Part shown: positions 42,309 to 50,911 of the stretch, piece after piece
Numbering within the stretch: position 1 is the stretch's first letter
How the letters are laid out: every line of letters begins with the position of its first letter
Source: Falsiroseomonas sp041690465
GTDB taxonomy: Bacteria; Pseudomonadota; Alphaproteobacteria; Acetobacterales; Acetobacteraceae
NCBI RefSeq assembly: GCF_041690465.1
Contig: NZ_JAWLHG010000003.1
Coordinates: 62,001-126,000, forward strand
Direction of reading: 5' to 3'
Length of the DNA stretch: 64,000 nucleotides
The notes under the pieces: generated by a model
What the model saw: the letters and a program-made list of their open reading frames with translations, nothing else
What the model was told of the DNA's origin: nothing
Database searches by the model: none
Position numbers and translations under genes: made by a program

Positions 42309-42328
42309 TGACGTGCGTCGGCACGTCA
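42309..42328. terminator. Hairpin between convergent membrane-protein genes
   Basis: TGACGTGC (42309-42316) and GCACGTCA (42321-42328) form a perfect 8-bp stem with a 4-base loop. The position between two stop codons suits a bidirectional terminator. Confidence 0.5.
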
Positions 42329-42350
42329 GTGACGGGGGATGAGACCGCCA

Positions 42351-43151
42351 TCAGCGCAGGTCCATCATCGAGAGGAAGGGCGCCGGGGTAAGCATCGGCG
42401 GCTCGCCGACATAGGGGAAGGCGAGCTTGATCGCGACCAGCAGAACCGTGCCGACGATCACCGCGATCACCGCCGCCATCGCGTAGTGCATCGCCGCGCT
42501 GGCGCCGCCGAAGAACCACTGGAAGGCGATCGCCGAGACCGAGACGGTCATCACCAGCACCCAGATCAGCCCCGACAGCGTGCGCGAGCCGACCGACAGC
42601 CGCGCGATCCGCGCCTCCGCCACCTGGCCCAGCCAGTCGGCGGTCTTCTGCTGCAGCACCTGCTGCGCCGTGCGCTCGCCCTCGGGGTCGAGGAAGGCGC
42701 GGGTCAGCCTCTGGAAGGCGGCGTCGGACCCGCTGGAGGGCGTGCCGGCCTGCATCGCCGGCCAATCCTGCGACACCACCGCGGCGGCGTAGTCGCGGAT
42801 CGCGCCGCGCATCTCGGCACGTACCGGTGCAAACCGCTCGCCGTCATAGGTGTCGACGGCGAGCGCCAGCATGTAGAGGCCCGAGGCCTCCTTCTGCAGC
42901 GTGTCGCGCGCGGTCTGGTAGATGTCCCAGGCGCCAACCAGCGTCAGCGCCGCCACCGCCGCGTAGATTTCGACGACGAAGCCGTACTTGACCGCGCCGA
43001 CCACCGCATTGGCCTGGAACTCGGCCGGCGTGAACAGCGCGTACATGACTTGGCCGAGCAGCAGCGCCAGCAGCACAGGCGCCGCGACGGTCAGCAGGAT
43101 GCCGAGCCAGGCCGGCAGGGTGGCGAGCCCGTGGGGCAGCAACAAGTCCAA
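42351..43151 (-). CDS. DUF4239-type membrane protein, second copy
   Basis: A 266-residue protein with two helices at about 10-35 and 48-75, a soluble helical middle part (TYDGERFAPVRAEMRGAIRDY) and two C-terminal helices around 195-240. It ends FPYVGEPPMLTPAPFLSMMD. The layout matches the gene at 37110, but the sequences are far apart. GGAGG nine bases before a TTG at 43151 sets the start; the longer frame upstream is basic, low-complexity and unlikely. It is last in the minus-strand run from 46759. Confidence 0.72.
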   Translation of the reverse strand: MDLLLPHGLATLPAWLGILLTVAAPVLLALLLGQVMYALFTPAEFQANAVVGAVKYGFVVEIYAAVAALTLVGAWDIYQTARDTLQKEASGLYMLALAVDTYDGERFAPVRAEMRGAIRDYAAAVVSQDWPAMQAGTPSSGSDAAFQRLTRAFLDPEGERTAQQVLQQKTADWLGQVAEARIARLSVGSRTLSGLIWVLVMTVSVSAIAFQWFFGGASAAMHYAMAAVIAVIVGTVLLVAIKLAFPYVGEPPMLTPAPFLSMMDLR

Positions 43152-43228
43152 GGCCGGGATCCTCCGCGGCGCTTCGAGGGGCGGTCGACGTGCCGGCGCG
43201 CTGCGTTCTGCGCGGCCGGCGCGCCGGC

Positions 43229-43537
43229 TCAGTCGGTCTCGTCGGGGCGCTCGGTCCAGTACCAATGGCCGATGGTCAGCCCCGCCGCCGCGCCGACCAG
43301 CGCGGCCACCGCGCCGCCATTGATGAGCGCGGAGCCCGCCATGGCGCCGACGAACATCCCGGCCCCGAGGGCCGCGGCATGGCCGGCGGTGATCCCGGGC
43401 AACGCCGCCTCGACCGCATTGGGCGCAGCGGTGGGCGCCATCGCGGGAGCAGCGGGCGGCGGCGCGGCGGCCGGCGACTGCGCCGCTGCCGGCAGCGCCA
43501 GCACCAGCAGGGCGAGCAGAACGAGAATGCGTGTCAT
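43229..43537 (-). CDS. Small exported Gly/Ala-rich membrane protein
   Basis: A 102-residue protein with a signal peptide (MTRILVLLALLVLALPAAAQ), an Ala/Pro linker and a glycine-zipper-like hydrophobic segment at about 54-90 (GAGMFVGAMAGSALINGG). It ends in an acidic tail (ERPDETD). The family is not recognised. It lies in the minus-strand run, 22 bp after the helical-domain gene. Confidence 0.65.
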   Translation of the reverse strand: MTRILVLLALLVLALPAAAQSPAAAPPPAAPAMAPTAAPNAVEAALPGITAGHAAALGAGMFVGAMAGSALINGGAVAALVGAAAGLTIGHWYWTERPDETD

Positions 43538-43559
43538 GGGAAGCCTCCTCGGGGGTGGG

Positions 43560-43994
43560 TCATGCCTCGATCGCGCGGTACCAACGGCGGGAACGGAGCA
43601 CCCAGCCCGCCGGGCGCGGCTTCAGGTCGAGTTCCTCCATCAGCCGCTTCACGCGCCGCTTCGCCTCCGCCTCGGTGATGCCGCCGCCGGCGCGGGCGCG
43701 GTAGAAGGCCACCGCGCGGCCGAAGTCGCCCTGCGCGACGCGGGCACGCCGGTCGGCGAAGGTCTTGAGCAGTTCGCGCGACGCTGCGCCGAGTTCGCCC
43801 TCGAGCGCGATCGCGTCCTCCTGCGCCGCGCCGCGGAGCATGCCGCTCGCTTCCTCGAGCGTCAGGCCGTAGCGGGTGAGCCCTTCCTCGAGCAGCTTGC
43901 GTTCCTGCTCGCGATCAAGGAAGCGGCGGCCCTGCATCTGCAGCTTCACCAGCTCGGCAAAGCGGCTGCGGGCCGTCTGGTCGGTGGCGGTCAT
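43560..43994 (-). CDS. Stand-alone version of the carbonic-anhydrase-linked helical domain
   Basis: A 144-residue, mainly helical cytoplasmic protein without a signal peptide. It aligns along its length with the last 130 residues of the carbonic-anhydrase-like protein at 38304. Shared blocks are FAELVKLQMQG, LLEEGLTRYGLTLEEASGML, VAQGDFGRAVAFYRARAGG, EAKRRVKRLMEEL and a final VLRSRRWYRAIEA. No database family comes to mind. The domain occurring alone and fused in one cluster suggests the two proteins bind the same partner. Confidence 0.7.
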   Translation of the reverse strand: MTATDQTARSRFAELVKLQMQGRRFLDREQERKLLEEGLTRYGLTLEEASGMLRGAAQEDAIALEGELGAASRELLKTFADRRARVAQGDFGRAVAFYRARAGGGITEAEAKRRVKRLMEELDLKPRPAGWVLRSRRWYRAIEA

Positions 43995-44051
43995 CGGGCA
44001 TCCTGCCTGTTGCGCTGCGCGCCCTGCTGGCGCGGCGGATGTTGAAGGGGA

Positions 44052-44780
44052 TCAGTGGCCGATCGTCGCCGGCACCAGCGGCGGCGCTTCCGGCGCCGGC
44101 AGCTCCAGCAGCTGCCGCCCGTTGCCCGTGCCCGCCTGCCGCTGGGCCATGGACGTGACGCGCTGGTTCAGCCGATCGATGGCCCGCAGGATGCGGCTCG
44201 CCTCGATGCCGAGCGGCGCGTCGCTCGGCGTGAGCTGGAACTTCACTCGCGGCAGCGGGAAGAGATCCACCTCGACCTTGTCCACCGCGAAGTGCCCGAG
44301 CTCACCGGCATCCATCACGCCGCGCACGATGGTCCGCTGCATTGCGGCGAGCGGGCCGGGATTGCGCAGGGCGTGGCGCTCCAGCATGCGCTCCACGTAT
44401 TCGCGGTCGGCTTCCGTCAGCTCGCGCGCCTGGCCGAAGGTCAGGGAGAGACTCGGCAGCAGGCTGACGGAGGATTCGATCTCCTTCAGCTTGTAGCCGG
44501 CGATGTCCATCAGCCAGGCGAAGTCGTCGCGCGCCTGCTGCTGGTGCTGCAGCGCCACGTGTCCGCGCGTGAGGGATCCCGTGCCGAAGCCGAAGCCGAA
44601 GGCGTCCATCACCCCGCTCCAGAGCCGCTCCGCGCGTGCCATCACGCTGTCGTCGGAGGGCAGGTCCTGCAGCGGCGCCGGGATGACGGAGTGTGGCTGG
44701 CTGCCGGCAGGCAGGCTCTGCGCGCCGGCCGCGAGCGGCGCGGCCAGCAGGATGGCGAGGGCGATGGCCTTGGCGTTCAT
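44052..44780 (-). CDS. Exported protein of unknown function
   Basis: A 242-residue protein with signal peptide MNAKAIALAILLAAPLAAGA (cut near residue 20). The mature part is helical and amphipathic, with ARDDFAWLMDIAGYKLKEIESSVSLLP and LTFGQARELTEADREYVERML, then VEVDLFPLPRVKFQLTPSD and a C-terminal ASRILRAIDRLNQRV helix. No known domain is recognised. It lies 36 bp downstream of the PstS-like gene in the same run and is likely periplasmic. Confidence 0.7.
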   Translation of the reverse strand: MNAKAIALAILLAAPLAAGAQSLPAGSQPHSVIPAPLQDLPSDDSVMARAERLWSGVMDAFGFGFGTGSLTRGHVALQHQQQARDDFAWLMDIAGYKLKEIESSVSLLPSLSLTFGQARELTEADREYVERMLERHALRNPGPLAAMQRTIVRGVMDAGELGHFAVDKVEVDLFPLPRVKFQLTPSDAPLGIEASRILRAIDRLNQRVTSMAQRQAGTGNGRQLLELPAPEAPPLVPATIGH

Positions 44781-44816
44781 CGGTGCGGGCTCCGTTGGCG
44801 GGTTGCGGCGGGCGGT

Positions 44817-45881
44817 TCAGCGCGACATCACGGTGGAATGCTCGGCGATGCGGCGCTGCGCGGCGCGGTCGGCCGGCATCAGCGGCAGGAGCCCGGCGGC
44901 CGTCAGGTAGCCGCCCGGACCGCCGGCCTGCTCGCCCGTGGCTTCCAGCAGGAACTCGCGGATGCCGCGCACCACGCCCACCCCGTCCTGGCTGCGGCTG
45001 TGCTGCCGCTTGGCGTAGAGGTAGAAGGTGCGCACCGGGCCGTAGTCGAGCGAGCCGATGGTCGCCGCCGTGGGCGGCGTGCCGTCGAGTGCCAGCGCCA
45101 CCAGGTTGCCGCCGCTGGAAACCAGCTGGTCGTAGCTCATCGCCGCAATCGTGCCCGGCGGTGCGGAGAGCAGCGCCGCCACGACGTGGTCGCTCGGCAC
45201 CGCGATGAGGCGGCCATCGATGCGCGAATTGACGCATTTGCCGCGCCGATAGGCCGCTTCGAAGAGCAGCCTGATCTCCTTCACGTAGCGGCAGCCGGAT
45301 TCCATCACGAGGTCGTCGAACAGCGCGCGCGTGCCGGCGCCATGGTCCGGCACGATCACCCGGATCTCGCTGCGCGGCAGGCCGGGCGCGATGTCGGACC
45401 AGAAGCGCGTTGTGTTGGGGACGAACTCCTCGTCCACCGGGCGCTCCGCGGCGACCGCCTCCCAGACCTGGCGCGAGCTGAGCGCGGGCATCGCCTCGCC
45501 GCGCCGCGTGACGAGCACCACGGCGCCCAGGCCGATCTGCACCTCGACGATGTCGCGCACGCCGTTGGCGCTGCAGTTCTCCACCATGGCGCGCGGCATG
45601 CGACGGGTGACGATCGCGAGGTCCGGCGTCTGCGGGCCGATGCCGGTGCAGAACCGCTCGAGCGCGGCGGCCGAGCCGACGGCCTCGGTCGCCGGCGGCA
45701 CCACGCCAGCGAAGCGTTCGGTGAAGTTGCGTGTCAGCAGCTGCGTCAGGCCCGCCGAGGAGGCGGAGCTGACCACGACCAGGCGGTCGCGCAGCGTCAT
45801 CGCGGTCTGCGCAGCGGCGTCGGCGGCGACGCCGGCCAGCGCAAGGCCGCCGGCGGCCAGGGCGAGGACGAGTTGACGCAA
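44817..45881 (-). CDS. PstS-like phosphate-binding-type periplasmic protein
   Basis: A 354-residue protein resembling the PBP-like (PstS/phosphate ABC) binding fold. The mature N-terminus has VVSSASSAGLTQLLTRNF and FCTGIGPQTPDLAIVTRRM, with VVPPATEAVGSAAALERF between them. VIVPDHGAGTRALFDDLVM corresponds to the second ligand loop of PstS, and PPGTIAAMSYDQL follows. The TTG at 45881 is preceded by AAAGGAGG five bases upstream and directly by the signal peptide. An ATG at 45932, overlapping the upstream stop, would add 17 residues. No transporter permease or ATPase is present, so it may act in sensing rather than transport. Confidence 0.8.
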   Translation of the reverse strand: MRQLVLALAAGGLALAGVAADAAAQTAMTLRDRLVVVSSASSAGLTQLLTRNFTERFAGVVPPATEAVGSAAALERFCTGIGPQTPDLAIVTRRMPRAMVENCSANGVRDIVEVQIGLGAVVLVTRRGEAMPALSSRQVWEAVAAERPVDEEFVPNTTRFWSDIAPGLPRSEIRVIVPDHGAGTRALFDDLVMESGCRYVKEIRLLFEAAYRRGKCVNSRIDGRLIAVPSDHVVAALLSAPPGTIAAMSYDQLVSSGGNLVALALDGTPPTAATIGSLDYGPVRTFYLYAKRQHSRSQDGVGVVRGIREFLLEATGEQAGGPGGYLTAAGLLPLMPADRAAQRRIAEHSTVMSR

Positions 45882-45928
45882 GGAAGCCTCCTTTCTGGAT
45901 GCCGGCGGGCGGAGCCGCAGCGGATTCG

Positions 45929-46759
45929 TCATGCCGGCTGCCCCGGCGCGAGCAAGGCGCGAAGCAGCGTTTCGTGGATGGCCTGCTCGACAGCGAGTCG
46001 CGCGGAGGCCTGCGCAAGCCAGCCGGCAAGCAGCGGCTGAAGTGCGGCATCGAGCGCCGAGGCATCGGCGACGGCCGCAGCGAGGTTGCCGCGGCGCAGT
46101 TGCTGCGCAACGCCGGCGATCGCCTGTTCCTGGTTCGAGGGCGAGGGCGGGGCGGCCAGCCCGATTCCGGCGGCGGTGCTGCGCACGGCCGCCAGCGTCC
46201 GGCCGAACACGTCCTCGTCGCGCGGCGCGCGCGCCAGCAGTTGCGGCATCAGCGCCGCGTAGCGCTCGCGCAACTCGGCGTTCGTCGGCAGGCCGCGCGC
46301 GGCGTGGCTCAGCAGCATCTCGGCGAGCGGCGCGGGCAGCGCGCCGGGCGGGGCGAGGCTGGCGAGCGCCTGGTATTCGCGCAGCCACGGCCGTGGCGTG
46401 GCGACGGCCGCCTGCAGCAGCAGCGCCGCGGCGATGAAGCGATCACCCCGCGGCCCGCGCAGCGTCTCCGCCTGCTCGATCCGGCGGACGAGGGCCTCGG
46501 CGCGCTCCGTCGCCGCAGCGGCCTCGGCGAGCGCGGCCTCCATCGCGCCGATCGGCGGCGCAATCGCGCCGGCCTGCGCGCCGGCCTGCCCGGCACGCAG
46601 GCCGCCACCCAGGAGCGGCCCGGCTGCGGCGAGGCCGCAGGTGAAGCCGAGCGCGGGCAGCGCGAGGCGCCGCATTGCGGCACGAGAGCGCGCGTGCCAG
46701 CCACCGGCCGCCCAGGGCGTGCTGTGGGGCGCGGTGTCTTCGTGCGAAGTCACGGTCAT
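45929..46759 (-). CDS. Mitofilin-like membrane-anchored protein, second copy
   Basis: A 276-residue protein with one membrane helix at about 30-52 (RRLALPALGFTCGLAAAGPLL) and an Ala-rich, helical, presumably periplasmic domain. FIAAALLLQAAVATPRPWLREY, GLPTNAELRERYAALMPQLL and the C-terminal LLAGWLAQASARLAVEQ match the layout of the gene at 39815 and of alphaproteobacterial COG4223 proteins. It is the first gene of the minus-strand run to 42351. Confidence 0.6.
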   Translation of the reverse strand: MTVTSHEDTAPHSTPWAAGGWHARSRAAMRRLALPALGFTCGLAAAGPLLGGGLRAGQAGAQAGAIAPPIGAMEAALAEAAAATERAEALVRRIEQAETLRGPRGDRFIAAALLLQAAVATPRPWLREYQALASLAPPGALPAPLAEMLLSHAARGLPTNAELRERYAALMPQLLARAPRDEDVFGRTLAAVRSTAAGIGLAAPPSPSNQEQAIAGVAQQLRRGNLAAAVADASALDAALQPLLAGWLAQASARLAVEQAIHETLLRALLAPGQPA

Positions 46760-47243
46760 GCTGACACGGTCATTCTGTCCGAGGCGTCCGGTGCGGTCCC
46801 GGCAAGCGCCCGGGCAACTGGCTGGTAGCAGGCGTTCCGTTGCGGGACCCTTAATCGCGCGCCTCGCGGCAGAAGCGTCAGTGACGTGTCGCCGGGCGCC
46901 GTGCGGCGTGCCGCATGCGGAGCGCGACGCAATGACAGCGCTCCCCTCGGGCGTGGATCTTTGCGACGGCGCCGGTCTGGGCGACGTCCCCGGTCGTGGG
47001 GACAATGGCGGAAGGCGATGTGTGGACGAGCAGTCTTCCGCCGCCGTCACCCACGACCAGCAGATCAAGACGCCTGGGTTTCCGTGCGTTGAACATGCGC
47101 CCTCAAACCGCTGCGCAGGAGCGCAGGGCAGCACGCATCCCCAAGGCGGCGTCTGGCCGGAGTAGCTTGATGGCGCGCAGCGTCTTGCCTCGGCGGGGCG
47201 GTTCCGACAGCCTTTCCGGCGCGGCCCTGGCCGGGGAGGATAG
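46760..47243. other. 484-bp divergent region upstream of the LysR gene
   Basis: No gene is supported. A 6-bp hairpin (GTCCCC/GGGGAC, 46986-47003) is the only clear structure. It presumably holds the promoter of the envelope run and of the LysR gene. Confidence 0.35.
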
Positions 47244-48167
47244 ATGCCGCTCGACCTGCGGAAGATCCGTTACTTCGTCGCCGTCTACGAGGAAGGCAGC
47301 CTGAGCCGGGCCGCCGCGCGCGAGAAGGTGGTGCAACCCGCCCTTTCCGTGCAGCTCCGCCAGCTTGAGGCCGAGCTGTCTGTGCGGCTATTCGACCGCT
47401 CTGCCCAGGGTGTGCAGCCAACTCCGGCCGGACATCATCTCTACACGCTCTCCTCCGGCATCCTGCGCGACCTCGAGGGGATGCGGCGAGAGATGCTGGA
47501 TTTCGGTGGCACCATCGCCGGCACGATCCGCGTGGGCCTGATGCCATCGATCTGCCGCGGCCCGATCGCCGGCCTGCTCGATGGCTATCTCGATGCCTAC
47601 CCGCGGGTGGAGGTGAAGATACTGGAGGCCTATAGCGGGACGCTCGCGCGGCTGGTGATCGATGGTGAGCTCGACCTCGCCGTCTGCAACCGGCCCGCTC
47701 CGCAGACCAGCCTCAAGCTGCGGCTGCTGCTGCGCGATCGTATCGTGCTCGCTTCCGGCCCGGCGAGCCGCGGCCTGCGGCCGGGTGAGCCCTGCCGGCT
47801 GGCAGATCTGACCGATCTCAAGCTGATCCTGCCTTCAGGCCAGCATTCGCTGCGCCGGGTGCTGGATAGGCATGTGAAGTCTGGTCAGATCGCGCCCGCG
47901 CGGGTGATGGAGGTGGACGGGCTTGGCGCCACGCTGCGCCTGGTCGAAGCGACGGGTTGGGCAACGCTGCTGCCGAGCATCGCCGTGGCAGAGGAGGCCC
48001 GCGCGGGCCGCTTTCTTCTGAATCCCGTGGCGGAGCCGTCCAACCTGACATCCGACATCTATGCCCTGCACGTGCCGGAGCGGCCGCCCTCCCTGGCCGC
48101 ACAGCGGTTCATCGAGGTGGTGGAGCAGGAACTGCTCCGCACGGCCGGCAGTCTCGCGGGGGTATAG
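47244..48167 (+). CDS. LysR-family transcriptional regulator
   Basis: Likely activator or repressor of the catabolic cluster that follows in the same direction. It has 307 residues. The N-terminal helix-turn-helix has RYFVAVYEEGSLSRAA and QPALSVQLRQLEAELSVRLF (about 9-52). The effector domain starts around residue 90 with GTIRVGLMPSICRGP and follows the usual two-lobe pattern. A palindromic TATAG-type site lies directly after the stop, in front of the monooxygenase gene. GGGGAGG precedes the start. Confidence 0.92.
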   Translation: MPLDLRKIRYFVAVYEEGSLSRAAAREKVVQPALSVQLRQLEAELSVRLFDRSAQGVQPTPAGHHLYTLSSGILRDLEGMRREMLDFGGTIAGTIRVGLMPSICRGPIAGLLDGYLDAYPRVEVKILEAYSGTLARLVIDGELDLAVCNRPAPQTSLKLRLLLRDRIVLASGPASRGLRPGEPCRLADLTDLKLILPSGQHSLRRVLDRHVKSGQIAPARVMEVDGLGATLRLVEATGWATLLPSIAVAEEARAGRFLLNPVAEPSNLTSDIYALHVPERPPSLAAQRFIEVVEQELLRTAGSLAGV

Positions 48168-48174
48168 CGCAGCA

Positions 48175-48197
48175 CTATAGCCCGTATAGGGCGATAG
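48175..48197. promoter_or_regulatory. Palindromic LysR-type operator upstream of the monooxygenase gene
   Basis: Arms CTATAGCCC and GGGCGATAG flank GTATA, with eight of nine pairs matching. LysR regulators bind interrupted palindromes of this T-N11-A kind. The site lies between the regulator and the first structural gene. Confidence 0.5.
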
Positions 48198-48392
48198 CAT
48201 TTGCGCTGCAGACCCGGAGGCGCGCAGAGTTCCTTCAGCAAGAGTTCCGGCAGCACCGCCGGGCCAGCTGAAAGAGCGCTCGCGGCACGCCCGCGTCGGC
48301 GCCGGGAGGAAGACAGTGCCAGGAAGCGCCGAAGCGCCCGTCGGCGATACGCGTACGGCCCACATCGGCCTCGGTTGAGCGGCAGGCGCGCA

Positions 48393-49661
48393 GTGGACGC
48401 ATCGGGCACGAGGTTGTCGCAAGCGGTCCGGCTGCGTACGGCGGCGGTGGTCGGCGGCTCGGTGGGCGGGCTTTTCGCGGCGAACCTGCTCGCGCGGCGC
48501 GGATGGCATGTCACGGTGTTCGAGCGTGTCGCGGAAGGTCTGCAGTCCCGCGGCGCCGGCATCGCGATGCATGACGAACTCGAAGCCCTGATCACCGCCG
48601 CAGGGGCGCATCTGAGCGGCCCGGGCGGTGGGCGCGTGGACGGCCGGACCGCCTATGACCGCAGCGGCCGGCGCCTCGCCTATTTCCACTACCCGCAGGT
48701 GCTGACGTCCTGGGCGCGCGTCTTCAACGCGCTGCAGTCCGCCTTCCCGCCTGCGGACTACCATGGCGGGCGGGAGGTTGCGGCCATCGAGGACGGGCCC
48801 GAGGGCGCTCTGCTGCGCTTGGCCGATGGGCATGAGGTGAGGGCGGACCTCGTGGTCGGCGCCGACGGTTTCCGCTCCACCGTCCGCGCGCAGGTCGCGC
48901 CCGAGGTTCGGCCGCGCTACGCCGGCTACGTCGCCTGGCGCGGGCTCGTCGAGGAGAGCGAACTCTCGGAGCGCTTCCGCTCGGAGGTATTCGAGCGCTA
49001 CGCCTTCATCTTCCCCGGTGGCAGCCAGTTCATCGGCTACTGCGTGGCGGGCAGCGACGATTCCCTCACGCCCGGCCGCCGCAGGTACAACTTCCTCTGG
49101 TACTACCCCGTGGACGAGGACGGGGAGCTTGCGGATCTGCTGACCGACGCCGCCGGGCGGCGGCACGAATTCTCCATACCGCCCCCGCTGATCCGACCGG
49201 GCCATGGGGAGACGCTGCGCCGCCGCGCCGCGGCGCTGCTGCCCGCCCCGTTCCACGAGGCGGTGCAGCGTGCGACCCAGCTCATGATCCAGCCGATCTA
49301 CGACGTGGAGAGCCGCCGCATCGCCTTCGGCCGCATCGCGCTGGTCGGCGATGCCGCCTTCGTCGCGCGGCCGCATGTCGGCATCGGCGTGCTGAAGGCG
49401 GCGCAGGACGCCGCGGCGCTCGCCGAGAGCCTGTCGCAGGAGCCCGATGTGCAGCGTGCGCTCGCCCGCTACCAGGCGCTGCGCATGCCGGCAGGGATCG
49501 CCGCGGTTCGGCTCGGCCAGCGCCTCGGCGCCTTCATCGAGCGGCGGCTGGAAGCGCCCTGGACCGACCCGGCGCTCGGCCTGCGCGCCGAGCGCGTCAT
49601 CGAGATCAGCGCCCGCCTGCCCGCGGAGCACGAGGTCGGAGACCCGGCATGCACGACATGA
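48393..49661 (+). CDS. FAD-dependent monooxygenase (PHBH-type)
   Basis: A flavin hydroxylase of about 422 residues with the group A monooxygenase layout. The dinucleotide-binding VVGGSVGGLFAANLLARRG near the start is followed by the DG motif VGADGFRSTVR and the FAD-ribityl GD motif LVGDAAFVARPHVGIG. The start is a GTG at 48393 (a TTG at 48414 is possible); there is no ATG. The substrate is unknown. It heads the cluster under the LysR regulator and overlaps the peptidase gene by 13 bases. Confidence 0.88.
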   Translation: MDASGTRLSQAVRLRTAAVVGGSVGGLFAANLLARRGWHVTVFERVAEGLQSRGAGIAMHDELEALITAAGAHLSGPGGGRVDGRTAYDRSGRRLAYFHYPQVLTSWARVFNALQSAFPPADYHGGREVAAIEDGPEGALLRLADGHEVRADLVVGADGFRSTVRAQVAPEVRPRYAGYVAWRGLVEESELSERFRSEVFERYAFIFPGGSQFIGYCVAGSDDSLTPGRRRYNFLWYYPVDEDGELADLLTDAAGRRHEFSIPPPLIRPGHGETLRRRAAALLPAPFHEAVQRATQLMIQPIYDVESRRIAFGRIALVGDAAFVARPHVGIGVLKAAQDAAALAESLSQEPDVQRALARYQALRMPAGIAAVRLGQRLGAFIERRLEAPWTDPALGLRAERVIEISARLPAEHEVGDPACTT

Positions 49662-50884
49662 CGCGCGACACCCCCGGCGCCATGCCTGATCGCGACGGCA
49701 GCCTGCCGGCCTTCCCGCCTCCGCGCCGCGGCATCGCACCTTTCGACACGGCGCGGCTGGACGCGCTGATGGAGGAGGCCGGCCTCGACGCCCTGGTCGC
49801 CACGTCGCGCCATAGCGTGCAGTACCTGCTCGGTGGCTATTACTTCTTCTTCTTCCAGGGGCGCGACGCCATCGGGCTCAGCCGCTACCTGCCCGCCGTG
49901 GTCTATTGCCGCGCGCGGCCGGAGCTCACCACCTACATCGGGAACCGGCTGGAGCGCTACGAGCTCGAGCAGGGCCGCATCTGGGCGCCGGAGATCGAGA
50001 CCGTCAGCTGGGGAACAGTGGACGCGATGGAGCGTGCGCGTGCCCATCTCGCGCGCATGCCGGGACCGCCGAAGCGCATCGGGGTGGAACCCGCCCACCT
50101 GCCTGCCGACGCCGCCGGCGTGCTGGACGCCGCGTTCGGCGCGCTGGTGGATGCGCGGCTCGTGCTAGAGCGGCTGCGGGCGGTGAAGACCCCGCTCGAG
50201 ATCGCCATGCTGCGCGCTGCGTCGGACCGCGTCGTGGACTCCATGCTGGCCGCCTTCGGCACCTGCGCCCCGGGTATGACGAAGGCGCAGTTGGCGGAGC
50301 GGCTGCGCCTCGAGGAGGTGCGCCGCGGCCTTGCCTTCGAATACTGTCTCGTCACCGCCGGCAGCAGCCTGAACCGCGCGCCGTCGCCCGAGCGCATCGC
50401 GGAGGGCGACATCCTCTCGCTTGACTCCGGCGGCAACTACCACGGCTATATCGGCGACCTCTGCCGCATGGCGATCCTCGGCGAGCCCGACCAGGAGCTG
50501 CAGGACCTGCTCGGCGCGGTGCAGGAGATCCAGGCGCAGGCGCGCGCCGTCGTGCGGGCCGGCGTCCTGGGCGGCGCGGTGCAGGAGGCCGGGCTCGCCG
50601 GCGTCGCCGCCTCGCCGCATCGTGCACACCTCGAATTCCTGGCGCATGGCATGGGCCTGGTGCAGCACGAAGCGCCGTGGCTGACGGGGCGCGGGCCCGT
50701 TCCCTATCCCGGCCACAACGAGAATGCGCCGCTGGAGGCCGGGATGGTGCTCTCGGTCGAGACGACGCTGCAGCATCCGCGGCGCGGCTTCGTGAAGCTC
50801 GAGGACACCGTGGTGGTGACCCCGGAGGGCAGCGAAGGACTGGGCGATGCCGGTCGCGGTTGGACGCGCGCCGGTCGGGACTGA
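49649..50884 (+). CDS. M24-family Xaa-Pro peptidase-like protein
   Basis: A 411-residue pita-bread-fold metallohydrolase. The five metal ligands are visible: Asp in LSLDSGGNY, Asp in GDLCRM, His in FLAHGMGL, Glu in LSVETTLQ and Glu in VKLEDTVVV. The N-terminal creatinase-like domain (about 30-165) has ARLDALMEEAGLDALVA. The ATG at 49649 overlaps the monooxygenase gene; an ATG at 49658 would sit on its stop. In catabolic clusters such proteins often act as creatinase-like amidinohydrolases or dipeptidases. Confidence 0.9.
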   Translation: MHDMTRDTPGAMPDRDGSLPAFPPPRRGIAPFDTARLDALMEEAGLDALVATSRHSVQYLLGGYYFFFFQGRDAIGLSRYLPAVVYCRARPELTTYIGNRLERYELEQGRIWAPEIETVSWGTVDAMERARAHLARMPGPPKRIGVEPAHLPADAAGVLDAAFGALVDARLVLERLRAVKTPLEIAMLRAASDRVVDSMLAAFGTCAPGMTKAQLAERLRLEEVRRGLAFEYCLVTAGSSLNRAPSPERIAEGDILSLDSGGNYHGYIGDLCRMAILGEPDQELQDLLGAVQEIQAQARAVVRAGVLGGAVQEAGLAGVAASPHRAHLEFLAHGMGLVQHEAPWLTGRGPVPYPGHNENAPLEAGMVLSVETTLQHPRRGFVKLEDTVVVTPEGSEGLGDAGRGWTRAGRD

Positions 50885-50911
50885 CCAATCGCAAAGCAGG
50901 GAGGAGGAACC

